The translations under genes and the position numbers were made by a program. The notes under the pieces were generated by a model. That model saw only the letters and a program-made list of their open reading frames with translations. It was not told where the DNA came from and made no database searches. From positions 174,729 to 238,728 of the forward strand of contig NW_004457342.1 of the NCBI RefSeq assembly GCF_000313135.1: a stretch of 64,000 nt of DNA, given 5' to 3'. This document shows, one piece after another, positions 44,561-55,500 of this stretch (its first letter is position 1; each line of letters starts with the position of its first letter). The DNA is from Acanthamoeba castellanii str. Neff. Lineage: Eukaryota > Discosea > Longamoebia > Acanthamoebidae.

Positions 44561-46669
44561 ATGGCTTACCTCAACGGCGGCCGCAAGAGCGGCGGCAACT
44601 CCACCTCGGCACCACCGCCGGTAAAGGCGTGCAACTACTGCCGCAACTCGCACGTCGCCTGTGACGGGTACTCCCTGCCTCCCCTTGCAACCTTTTTTCT
44701 ACTTTCTCGACATCTATTTTATTTCATCTTTTACATTAAATAATAAGTTATTTATTTTCGTTTACGTGGTACGCTTAGCGAACAACATCATACTTATTTT
44801 TTATTTGTTCTTTTCTTTTTAGGGAGAGGCCGTGCGGGAGGTGCGTGAAGCGAGGCGTGGCCGACCACTGCTGCGACCTGGTGCCGCGCAAGAAGGGCCG
44901 ACCCGCCCGCAACGACCCGCGCTTCCGCCCCAAGTACCCCAGCAGCGGCAGCACCAGCACAAGCAGCAACGACGACAACCACAATCGCAACATCACCAAC
45001 AGCACCAACAGCAACAACATCAACACTAACGCAAGCACGCCGTCGACCTTGGGGACTAGCGACAGCGACGTGGAGATACCTTCTTCTCAACATCTCTCGG
45101 ACGGGCTGTCGTCCGGGTCTGAGCGCGACTCCCACCACCAGCACCACCACCGCATGTACGATCAACACGTCGACGACCTGCCCTACACGGACGCGGACTA
45201 CGATGATGACGACGATGACGATGATGAGGAGAGTGCGGAGGAGGGGCGCCGCCGCCACTGGGGTCAGCGCCGGGATGAGCAGGCGGAGCGGCCGAGAGCG
45301 GCCGAGTCGTCGTCTGACCTGGCGTCGCGGGTGATCGCGATGATGGCCGACGAGATGCACAAGCTGCGCAAGGAGAACGCCAAGCTGCGCTGCAAGGTCA
45401 AGAAGCTGCGCAAGCACAAGCGAGCGCGCGAAGAAGAAGAGACCAACTACAACCACCACCACAGCCACAGCCACAACAACCACAACCGAAGCTGCAGCGG
45501 CACCTGCGCACCGGGCTCGACCAATCCGAAGCGGCCGCGATACGACGACGCGCCGTCGCCGGCGATGGCAGCGGCGCCGCAGCCGCAACCGCAACCGGTC
45601 GAGACTCGGCCGTCGGCGGTGGCCGCGGGAGAGTGCGTAGGCCTGCTGGAGGCGCGCAAGCACATGCCATTCCTCAACCACTACCGCATGTCCGCCGACG
45701 TGCCCTTGGTCGTGGGCGACATCTCCGCGTACGGCCACGGCCCGAGATCTCTTGTTTTTATGGGATTGATTGCTGATCGCTGAACGTGTTCAACACCCAC
45801 AGGCGCCCGGTGTTTGCGCTCGAGGTGCCACCGGTGGTCGGCGATCAGGCGACCTTTGTCTTCTTCAACCAGCACTTCTTGAGCATGTTGCAGTTCACTG
45901 AGGTGCGTGCAATAGTTTATACGTACAGGGTGACATCACATGGTAGCTTACGCCTTGATATGGGTCCACACAGGATGAGCTCCGTCGCGTCCCGCCCGGA
46001 GCCGTGTTTTCGGAGAACCCCAAGATGCGCGATAGGCTCACGCCGTTTCTCGAGAACCAGTACGGACGCTTTCTCTTTCTTCTGTCCTCTTTGGCAAGTT
46101 CGGAGCTAAACTGGGTTGTTCGGACCTATTTTTTCTAATAGGAAGCCGTGGTCGGTAAGCGAGATCTTCACCTTTTGTCCGCTCATGCGCCGCAGAGATG
46201 GTCGCACCGTGCGCAGTACATCCAACATGCAGTTCTTCTACGGCCCCACTGGCACCGTACGCCTCATCTTCTCTTTCTCTTTCTATCTCGCACGCATGAC
46301 CACGCACGAGTCACTAACCTCGGAAGATTGGCGCAGGTCAAGTATCTGATCGGGGTCACGCTTCACTGGGAGGAAGGCGCCATGCGCGAGGGCGAGCGAT
46401 TCAAAGAGAAGCTCAACCCGACCACCACGGCGGGTCCCTTGTCCGTTCTGTCGATGACCACCTCCTCACACCCTCACCACTCGCTCCCTCACCACTCGTC
46501 TTCCACCACCGCCGGCTCCTACGGGTCCTCGCATCCCTCGTCGTGCACCTTCTACGGCGAAGACGGCCCGCGCAACCCCTCGACGGGCGGCCACGACAAC
46601 GCCCACTACTACTACTGGGACCAAGTGCTCCAGTCCCTCGCCACTCCTACACTGGCCCACCACCCCTAA
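44561..46669 (+). CDS. Fungal-type Zn(II)2Cys6 transcription factor with C-terminal PAS-like domain (copy 1)
   Basis: ATG 44561; stop TAA 46667-46669. The binuclear zinc cluster is split by an intron: CNYCRNSHVACDG, then ERPCGRCVKRGVADHCCD, fitting C-x2-C-x6-C-xn-C-x2-C-x6-C. A basic RKKGRPARNDPRFRPKYP linker follows, then Asn/Ser and acidic low-complexity runs, a coiled coil (MMADEMHKLRKENAKLRCKV) for dimerisation, an NLS-like NPKRPRYDD, and a PAS-like domain (FALEVPPVVGDQATFVFFNQ, FFYGPTGT, KYLIGVTLHWEEG). This order is that of fungal ERT1/AcuK-type regulators of carbon metabolism, so sequence-specific DNA binding as a dimer is expected. The next gene is a tandem copy. The Ser/His/Tyr-rich C-terminus may be an activation region. 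Confidence 0.85.
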
Positions 46670-46677
46670 TAATTCTG

Positions 46678-46694
46678 CCAATGGGCGACTTACT
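46678..46694 (+). promoter_or_regulatory. CCAAT-containing element, copy 2
   Basis: CCAATGGGCGACTTACT, directly after the stop of copy 1 and 80 bases before the ATG of copy 2. It differs by one base from the element at 44362. Confidence 0.55.
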
Positions 46695-46722
46695 GCAGAG
46701 CGCGGTAAATAAATAAAATCGG

Positions 46723-46732
46723 TATATAAATA
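46723..46732 (+). promoter_or_regulatory. TATA box of the second Zn2Cys6 gene
   Basis: TATATAAATA, ending 42 bases before the ATG at 46774, in a 104-bp intergenic gap; the clearest TATA box in the window. Confidence 0.65.
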
Positions 46733-46773
46733 GTTTCCGCGCCAGAAGGACATTTTTACTGTTTTCCCCGCGT

Positions 46774-48901
46774 ATGGCCAACTACCACGGCAAGTCCACC
46801 CCTGCACCACCGCCGGTGAAGGCGTGCAACTACTGCCGCAACTCGCACGTCGCCTGTGACGGGTACCCCCCTTGCATCCTGTCCGCCTGACGTTTGTTTA
46901 TCTTTTATTGAATTTATCTTATCATAATTATTTATATTTGTTCTCTTTGGCGGAGCCGACGCAGGGGGAGGCCGTGCGGGAGGTGCGTGAAGCGAGGCGT
47001 GGCCGACCACTGCTGCGACCTGGTGCCGCGCAAGAAGGGCCGACCCGCCCGCAACGACCCGCGCTTCCGCCCCAAGTACCCCGACAAGACCAACGACCAC
47101 ACAAAAAGGTCTCGCGACGGCAACATAGGCAACACCAACAACAGCAGCAACATCGACAACATCAACTCAAGCGACCTGGGAACGGGTGCCAGCGACACGG
47201 AGACATCTCCTCAGGCACCAAGTCTACCTCTGGAGGCCAGCGGGCTGTGGTCCAGGCCCGAGCGGCCGCACCACCACATGTACGACCAATACATCGATGA
47301 CCTGCCCTGGTCAGACGGGGACTACGGCTACGATGAGGAAGACGAAGACGACGATGACGACGATGAAGACGACGATGACGATGTCGAGGAGGAGCGGTGG
47401 CGACGGAAGCAGCGCCGTGACGAGCGGTCGAGAGAGGCTGAGTCCCCACCTGACCTGGAGTCGTCGTCTGACCTGGCGTCGCGGATGATCGCGATGATGG
47501 CCGACGAGATGCACCAGCTGCGCAAGGAGAACGCCAAGCTGCGCTGCAGGGTCAAGAAGCTGCGCAAATTTAAGCGAGCGCGCGAAGAAGACACCAACCA
47601 CAGCCACAGCCACAGCCACAGCCACAGCCACAGCCACAGCAACCACAACCGAGGCCGCAGCGCGGGCTCAGCGAACCCGAAGCGGCCGCGATACGACGAT
47701 GCTCTGGCGGCGACACCGCAACCGCAACCGGTCGAGACTCGGCCGTCGTCTGTGGCCGCGGGCGAATGCGTGGGCCTGATGGAGGCGCGCAAGCACATGC
47801 CATTCCTCAACCACTACCGCATGTCCGCCGACGTTCCCTTCGTCGTGGGCGACCTCCATTCGTGCGGCTTCCAGACCAGTCGTGTGGCTTGTTGTGCGGA
47901 TGATTCATGAACCCAACATACTCACTCAACGCATGTCAGGCGCCCCGTGTTTGTGCTTGACGTTCCACCGGTGGTAGGCGGGCAGGCGAGCTGGGCCTTC
48001 TTCAACGAGCCCTTCTTGAGCATGTTACAGTTCACGAAGGTACGCAGCTGCGGGGTTTGGTTGAGCAATATTCGGTGGCCTCACCATATGTGCTGGTGGT
48101 GGTGGCTTCCTGGTGATGATCTCTCGCTCTTCGCCTCCAGGATGAGCTCCGTCGCGTCCCGCACAGGGCCGTGCTGGCGGAAAACCCCAAAAGGCTCGAA
48201 AGGCTCTTGCCCTTGTTCCAGGACCAGTACGCCCTCCCGCCACTCACTCTTGGCCAAGTCGGAGCTAAACCAGCTGGGCATGACTTCCCCCCCCCCTCAA
48301 CAGGAAGCCGTGGTCGGTAAGTGAGATCTGCACCTTTTGTTCGCTCATGCGCCGCAGAGATGGTCGCACCGTGCGCAGTACATCCAACATACAGTTCTTC
48401 TACGGTCCTACTGGCATCGTACGCCTCTCTTAACACAACGCACACGCACACGCACACGCACACGCACACGCACACGCACACGCACACGCACACGCACACG
48501 CACACGCACACGCACACGCACACGCACACGCACACGCACACGCACACGCACACGCACACGCACACGCATGTAGCTAAATCAAAACCTAGGTCAAGTATGT
48601 GGTCAGCGTCACACTACATTGGGAGGAAGACACCATGCGCGAGGGCGAGGGGTTCAGGGAGAATCTCAACACGCCCACCACGGCAGGTCCCTTGTCCGTT
48701 CTGCCAACGGCGCCGCTCTCGCACCCGCACCCGCACCACACGTCTTACCCCACCTACGGGTCCAACTGCCAAGACGGCTCGCGCAATCAGGCCACTCCGT
48801 CCGCAGGCCACGGCAACGCCGACTGCTGGGATCAAGTGCTCCAGTTTCTCGCCGCTCCTGCCGTGGTCCATCACCCCGCGCCATCCTTCCACTACCTGTG
48901 A
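46774..48901 (+). CDS. Zn(II)2Cys6-PAS transcription factor, tandem paralogue (copy 2)
   Basis: ATG 46774 (MANYHGKSTPAPPPVKAC), TGA 48899-48901. Same intron positions and domain order as copy 1: CNYCRNSHVACDG / GRPCGRCVKRGVADHCCD zinc cluster, RKKGRPARNDPRFRPKYP, acidic Asp/Glu run, coiled coil, a (SH)n tract, NPKRPRYDD, LMEARKHMPFLNHYRMSADV, then PAS-like exons (FVLDVPPVVGGQASWAFFNE, RRDGRTVRSTSNIQFFYGPT, VSVTLHWEED). Zinc-cluster exons are nearly identical to copy 1 at DNA level, whereas introns, low-complexity linkers and tails differ strongly. The Glu before RPC in copy 1 is Gly here. A possible division of labour or heterodimer pairing is inference only. Confidence 0.85.
48439..48568 (+). 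repeat. Intronic hexanucleotide repeat (CACACG)n in Zn2Cys6 copy 2
   Basis: About 21 units filling the intron between the exons encoding FFYGPTGI and KYVVSVTLHW. The intron of copy 1 at the same position has no repeat. Confidence 0.95.
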
Positions 48902-49002
48902 TCAAATAATAATGATAATATAAATACTATTAAATGAACCAAAAAATTGAGTTTCCATTTATTTGATTTTTTTTTTTTTTGTAGAACGAGAATGAAAACA
49001 GT

Positions 49003-49652
49003 TCATCGTCTTCCGCTGGCTGCGACCATGACGGCGAGGACGCAGATGGAGAGACAGAGGGCGACGAAGGCGACGAAGGCCCAGAAGGCGGCCTCGGCGA
49101 AGAGCAGGAACGCGAAGATGAAGAGCAACGGAATGAAGCAGATGCTCCAGAATGTCCGCCGACCATATCTGCACACGCCAGTCCACCGTCAAGCTGGGGC
49201 GGTCGCCATAACGAATGCACCACACACGGCAGGAGGGTATGCCAAGATAAGAGAGGCGTCACGTACGTGGCCGACTCGCCGATGCAGTGCTCGCACAGGA
49301 CCACGGCTGGCGATCGGTACTTTTTGTAGTGGCAGCACTTGTACCACGCTGTGTCGCCCCGGGGGGGGGGTTGAATTAAAAGTTCGTTCACCGACGGTTG
49401 CCCAACACGAACGGGTGAGAACACCCTTGAAGAGGCGGCGGTTGGGTCGAAGGTGGGGAGGTGGGAGATACCGTGCAGGCCCTCGCAGAAGAAGCAGTTC
49501 TCGCAGGCGCAGAAGCAGCATCCCGTGTCGCTCTCCCGGGCGTCGGTGCAGCTCAGGCACGCGCTCTCCTCGGTGTAGGTGCCCTGGCTCGTGTAGTCCA
49601 CAACCGGCGCCACGGGCGCGTCGTCCTTCGCTCCCATTTCAACTACACCCAT
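49003..49652 (-). CDS. Small Cys-rich membrane protein, unknown
   Basis: Three exons joined in phase: ATG 49652 (MGVVEMGAKDDAPVAPVVDY), a Cys-rich stretch CLSCTDARESDTGCCFCACE NCFFCEGLH, a second Cys-rich stretch WYKCCHYKKYRSPAVVLCEH C, then a hydrophobic hairpin (FWSICFIPLLFIFAFLLFAE, AFVAFVALCLSICVLAVMV), ending ASGRR with TGA 49005-49003. About 140 residues. Paired CxxC motifs suggest metal or disulphide binding next to one or two membrane helices; the spacing is not that of a RING or PLAC8 domain I can name. Introns lie at about 49466 and 49266. Confidence 0.62.
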
Positions 49653-50215
49653 GGTGACAAAAAATGAATAAAAAGAAAGAAGAACGAAGGGCGGGGGGGA
49701 TGGCACCATCCTCTGCGCTGCCCATGGTCGTGGAGTAGATAGCTTGTGGGCCTTAGGTTTGACCTTCTGAAATTTGAAACCGGGGAGAACCGCTGAACCG
49801 CTGATTGGTTTTGACCCACAGACTGGCTGCAGTGAACCACGGCTCCCAGAACGGATCCCCGGGTGTTAACAGTAAGCTGCCAGTGGAGGTGCACCGCAGT
49901 GTGATGGCGGAAGAGAGGCCAAGGCAGCACCGCTTCCCATTTATAGAGCTCCTTTGTGACACTCTTGCTGCTTGCCCTTCTGGCAGTTGCCATGCATGTT
50001 CACAATGTCCTGTACAGCTTTGCACCACACCAACCCACCACTCCACACTAGCATCTGTGAAGCAACATGTGCTTTTAATCAAAACTAAATGGGAGTGCCT
50101 GTGTGCTTAGCCACACCCACACTCTGGCACTGCAATCTTGCCATGCCTGACCAGGGCACACCCCCACCCAAAGTTATACAGATCAAGTCAGAAGTGAACA
50201 ATACACACCATGCCC
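49653..50215. other. Intergenic between Cys-rich membrane protein and glycosyltransferase
   Basis: I see no gene. Base composition is closer to 50% GC than in the exons nearby, and ORFs on either strand are short and lack gene-like features. It holds the promoter of the left-hand gene and the 3' UTR of the right-hand one. Confidence 0.4.
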
Positions 50216-51494
50216 TCACTGGTTGGGTTGTGGTTGGGGCACATACTCAGTATAGAATTTGAGGAAGGTTTCAGATTCAATCCACCAGGTGATGCCCATC
50301 TTCTTATAGAGAGCAGCCCTCTCTTGCAGCTTCTCAAGGCAGCCCTCACGCCACTTGAAGTGATGCAGCGGCAGCTGTACAACCAATGGTTAGCTTTTGC
50401 ACACTCCTCAACCAGGCCAAATATCTTGATTGGCTTCCATGGGGAGCATAATGTACTATCATGGGGGTCTCTTTAAAGCTCGTCTCCCTGTTATTAGCAT
50501 CTCGAATCTCGTGCTGGCCTCCGCCTGTGAACAGGTTTCCTGATGAAGTGCGCCCAGCCTTGCGTGAGTTGCCACGGAAAAAGAACAAAGCTGGGCCAAC
50601 GGAGCTCACACCTTTGTGGATGGGCCTCTTCCGAGTCACAGCCTTGAGGATGGTCTTCGTGATGTCGCTCATGCACGGATACTGCTCCCACAGCGAAGTG
50701 TTGGCCTGTGCCCTCGGCAGCCTGCAGTCGGCAGCGATGTGGTCCACCATCCCCCCCTGCACGACGGTGTAGCCGAGATCCTCGACCTCGGTGAGGAACT
50801 CGAGCACGGGCTTGGGGAACTCGATCAACTCGTCGTCGTCGGTCTCAATGAGCCACGAGCTGCTGGGTACACGCTCGGCGTAGATCGCATCCTTGAACGC
50901 ACCCTTGGCCACACTCGTGTATACACCTTGCCACACGATGGGTGTGATTCCATGAGCTTCGAACAAGGCCACGGCATGATCCTGCTCCTTCCCCTCCTGC
51001 ACCGATCAAACCCGATCAAACGAAGAAGTTGAGTCCTCAGACGTCAGTCAAATGTCCAAAGGTGTGCGTCTGTGTGCGGTTGTGCGTGTGCGGTGGTGCG
51101 TATGCCTGCGTGCCTGGGCGGAGTGGAGGATGATGATGAAGTTGGCCTTGGGCACGAGGTGAAAGCCCAGGGACGCGTTGGTGTAGTGCGCCAGCCAGTG
51201 GGTCCACATATCGCTGCTGAACTTCACGCTCGTCACCATCGTGACAAACACCTGCTCGGGCTTGAGCGATGTGCTGTTGTCTGCGCGGCGGCGTGCCAGC
51301 CCTGCAGAAGATGGAGAAGGACTGAGGAAGGGGCTAGACGAGGGATTAGGCGCGAGGTCTAGGATGTGAAGCAGTCGGGGAGCTTGGCGCGGTGTCAGAA
51401 AGAAGAGACGAGAGTAGAGGCGAACCCACCAGTAAAGGAAGAGGCTGCTGAGGCCGAAGACCAAGAGGACCAGCCCCAAGAGGTTCCTACGCAT
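50216..51494 (-). CDS. Type II membrane glycosyltransferase-like protein
   Basis: Minus strand; ATG 51494-51492 gives MRRNLLGLVLLVFGLSSLFL, a signal-anchor helix followed by a Ser/Pro stem. The luminal part includes VFVTMVTSVKFSSDMWTHWL, FHLVPKANFIIILHS, ALFEAHGITPIVWQGVYTS, an acidic metal-binding-like motif SSWLIETDDDELIEFP, QGGMVDHIAADCRLP, and a final exon reading LPLHHFKWREGCLEKLQERA, then YKKMGITWWIESETFLKFY. The last intron is placed from GTACAT near 50466 to TGTACAG at 50369. The TDDDEL acidic motif and the C-terminal HHFKWR are typical of GT-A enzymes of the GT92/GT2-like kind. Golgi location is inferred. Donor and acceptor substrates are not predictable. TGA 50218-50216. Confidence 0.76.
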
Positions 51495-52137
51495 CCTTTT
51501 TCGTCTGCCGTTCTGACGCACCTCTTTCGAATACTGAAAATGCGGAGGCCAATTTTCCGGAGTTTACACCCGATGGCTATTTCTGAATGTTGGGAATGCA
51601 GACGAGATGTTGTGAACAACAATCTTCTAGTGCAGTCCTCCTTGCCGTGTGTCTCCACAGTGTGTTTTCTCACATTTACTCGGTGCAACATTAATGCGTC
51701 AAGGACGAGCGCTTGTACCGCATCCGTTGCTTGTTCTTGTGGTGGCGTGCGCATGCTGTACGGCTCAGTCGGTCTGATCCACCTTTTGGCCGTGTAACCA
51801 GCGCGATCGCCGGAGTGGGGTGGTGGCCTCCTGGTGGTGGACACCCTCTTCCTCGTCCTCCTCATGCCGGCAACGTGACATGTGTCGTTGTTGTCAATCC
51901 TCATCAGATATGGTGCTACGATGAGGTGGTGTAGGAGCTTCTTCGGACCCGGCACGCAGCCGACGCAAGGATTGGGCGGCGCAAGCGGCAGCACAGCGAG
52001 GAGGACGCCGAACATGGCGACGCAGACAGTCGACACATAATGGTCGCGCACCTGGCGCGCAACGTTGGTTACACCATCAAAGCAAACAACAACAACAACA
52101 TCTAACAACATCAAAACAGTAAAACAACACCTGCCCA

Positions 52138-52308
52138 AGGCTGTGCAAGAAGGGCCTGCACGATGGCCGCTTGACCCTCCGACGCAGCGAGCAAGAGCGG
52201 CGTCTTTGCGCCCATGCCAGCTGTCGTGGCGTCGGCTCCCTTGGACAACAGGAATGTCGCCGCGTCTGCCAGGCCGCCGAGTGTCGAGCGGTGAACGTTT
52301 GCCAGACA
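52138..52308 (-). pseudogene. Ankyrin-repeat fragment
   Basis: Minus-strand frame encoding one and a half ankyrin repeats: LADAATFLLSKGAD, then AKTPLLLAASEGQAAIVQAL. It sits alone between the glycosyltransferase start (51494) and the next gene's stop (52571). A tiny upstream piece encoding KGAPVE (about 52430-52447) between AACTAACAG and GTGAGC may be another exon. No start or credible C-terminal exon was found within 51495-52570, so it is either a decayed gene or a small gene whose exons I cannot join. Confidence 0.4.
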
Positions 52309-52570
52309 CGCCCGTGTTACTTAATTGCCCATCAGAACGGCAGCCAAGCAATGCGGGGCCTGTGTACCCATGTGCCCGTTCCACGAGTCGGCCATCTGCG
52401 GCGTCTGCATCTCTGTGTTGCTCACCTCCACCGGCGCCCCTTTCTGTTAGTTGGGCCAAACAACAACAACAATGCTTCGGTTATCATGGTGGCGCTTATG
52501 TTTTGCCCTCCCCGCACGAAGCCGCACAAAAAGATCGTAATACTATGTTGAATTGGTTAAAAAATGGGGT

Positions 52571-55500
52571 TCAGGTTCGGCCAACGGAGCTGTACATCTG
52601 GCACAGCCCCACAGACAGGAAGCGGCGCAGCATCGTTCCCTGTTTTGGTTTGATGGTAAGCAAGAGAAAACGAAGAGAAAAAACGAATATAAAAATGGCA
52701 TTTTCGACCGAAAGGGGGGAAGTGCGAGGGTGCAGCGTACGGTGTGGTCGTCAGTGAGGGCCAGCTTCCACACCTTGTCCAGGTGCACGGTGAGCGTGTC
52801 GCGGATGGTGCCCAGCGCCTCCTCCGCAGCCACGTAATCGGGCGGCGGAGTGGGCGTGTATCGGCTCATGCTGGCCTGGTAGTTCATCGCGTCGTGAATC
52901 GCCTCCTCGTCCTGTATGCCACGTCACGCTTAGCACCCGTGCGTGTTGCGTGTTGTGTGATGTGTGATATGTTGCGTTGCGTGCGCTGCTGCCTGTTGTG
53001 TGCTGTGCGTTGGGGTTGCGCGTGCATACGGTGAGTGCGGCCACGTAGGCCTGAAGCAGTCGCTGGTTGGAATCGTTGATGAAGGCGTTGAACGCCTTCA
53101 TGTGCTCCTCCTTGCGCCCGTCGAACGGCACGTCGTTGGCCAGGTTCTGTATCAGCTTCGTCACCAACAGCTGCACACGGCGCGTCGTATCGTTCACTGC
53201 ATCGTTTTGACAGTACACTCGATTAGGTGTGTGCGCGTGCGTGCGTGCTGTTGTGCGTGCGTGGAATGCGCAGGAATGTGCGTACCGCCGGACGACGACA
53301 GGATGGCGGGGGTGAGTAGGCGGAGGAAGAGGAGGTTGAGGATTCCCGACTGCTGCATCTGCGGCCATCGCTTGCCCACCTCCTCGCCCACCATGTGCAG
53401 CACTCGCCGGATGCCTCTGCCAATTTTCAGCCCATCGAGTCACGTTAGCCGTGCGGTGCGGGCGGTGCGGGCGGCGCGGGAGTGATGGAGGGAGTACAGA
53501 GGGCAATCGTCGGCCGAGCGACAGGTCTGCTCGAGGAAGGCCTGGGAGAGTTCGAGTAGGACGGCGGTGTGCTTGTCCGACGGGGCGCGGTTGGGGAGGA
53601 CTTCGAGCTTGGCCGCCACGGCGCTGGCGATCCGGGCCATCAGCGGGTCCACCAGCTCGCGCACGTACTCGCGGCCGGCACCGCTGATGTAGAGGCTCAG
53701 CACGCGCGTGCCCACCGTCTCGCTGCGCATCAGCACGCCCTCCTCGTTGGCCGATCGGACATCCAACTCGATCGCCTTCTGCAGGAAGTTGATCGTTTTG
53801 CCTGCACACGACACACCACCGCACACGTACAGTTGTGAGTGAGCTTGCCCTTTCGTTGTTTACAAAGAACCGCAGGCGAGCATGCGATACCATGGTAGTT
53901 GTAGAACTCGAGGAGGGCGTGGACCAGCTTGTCGACGCTGGACTCGGCGTAGGTCAGGTTGAGCAGCTCCATCACCAGCTTGAAGTTTCGTCGCGAGTCG
54001 TCCAGCAAAAGCTGTCACACATATACACAACACCCGGCTTGAGTCCTGTGTCGCGTGCGCGATGTGTACGTGCGGTGCGGTGGTACCTCCTGGAAGGCGT
54101 TCTCGAGGCGCTCGCGGCCATGCAGTGAGAGGGGACCGGCGGGAGGGATGGCGTGCTGGGGCGACGCCCGCAGGCTGCGTCCCTCCGAACGCGGCGTCTC
54201 CTCGTCGCTCACCGACCGGTCGCTCAGGCGCGCGTCGGGGATCACCCCGCGTCGCCCCGGCTTGGGCTTGGCCGCGTGAAGCTTGTGGTCGCCGGGCACC
54301 AGGGGCAGCTGCTGCTCGTCGTCGATTACCAGCAGCTCGTCGCTGTCCGAGCAGCTCTTGCTACGCTTCCGCCCGCTGTCGGGTTTGCCGGGGTCGTCCA
54401 CCGAGCTCGTCGCGGAGCTGTTGGTGCTCTGCCCGCTGCTGCCGATGAGCCCGTTGCCGGCGGCGCTGAGTAACGCGCGGAGCGGCTGCGGGCGCGGCGC
54501 CGACTTGCCGTTGATGCCGCCGGTTGTGTGGAGCAGGCCGAGGCCCTTGTCCTTGTCGGCCTTGGTAGCCTTGGGCGAGTAGGAGCTCTTCTGCTTGGAC
54601 CCGAACAGTTTGTCGAGCAGCGATGATGACGTCACGGGGCTCCGCAGGGGTGCGGGCGGAGAGGCTGCGGTGGTCGGCGGCGGGCTATGCTGCGCGGGCG
54701 GGCGGTCCCTGGAGTTGGACTTGAGCGTGGGCAGCGCCGAGGCCGACGACGACACGGCGGAGAACGGGCAGCCGCCGGCCGACGACGGCCGGCGCGTGTG
54801 CGTGTGTGTCGAATCGCTGTTGGACTGTGGAATGCGGGGCGACAGCACGAAGCTGTTGAGCGGTGACGGCGGCGGCACTGCGGGCATGTGCCCGTGCGGC
54901 GAGGGCGGCGATGACTCCGATAAGGGGAAGGTGACGGACGAGAGTGGGACCCCCAGGCCGGGCAGGTTGACTGAGCTGTGCTGGATGGGCGTGGGCGACG
55001 ATGACGAGGCGTCGGACGACTGGAGCGAGACGTACGACGAGTCGGAGGCGAGGGTGATGTCGGACGAGGAGGAGGAGAGCGACGAGGCGAGGGTGGAGGC
55101 GGCGTCGGTGTGCTGGGGGTCGCTGGCGTGCAGGTTGGCGTCCTTTGCGTGGCCCATGAAGAGGGCGTCCTTGGTCGGGTCGTGTGCGGCAAAGTCGCTC
55201 AGGTTGAGGCCGAAGTAGTCCAGGTCCTCGAGCGACGTGAGCAGCGGCGACCCGACGAAGCACATCGATCGCAGCATCGGCTGCCAGATCAGCTGCGTTG
55301 CATGATGATGGATCACATCAGCACCGCACGACACGACACACGCACACACGACGCACGCGCGCGCGTGTGACAAGGTACCTGGCCCTTGAGCTTGAGCGAC
55401 TTGTAGTCATCGTAGGCGTGCTTGAAGACGAAGACCTCGGTCTTGCCCCGATTGGTCAGGAACTTCCAATCGGTAAACGAGGCCCTCGCGGGCGACACCA

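Noticed and set aside
48032..48565. Minus-strand ORF with a long (VC)n run, and plus-strand (TH)n and (TR)n ORFs
   Set aside because: Pure translation of the intronic (CACACG)n repeat.
52571..55200. Possible guanylate or adenylate cyclase domain after HNOBA
   Set aside because: No class III cyclase motifs (metal Asp pair, Asn-x-x-x-Arg) in any frame; the C-terminal exons score by eye as RasGAP instead.
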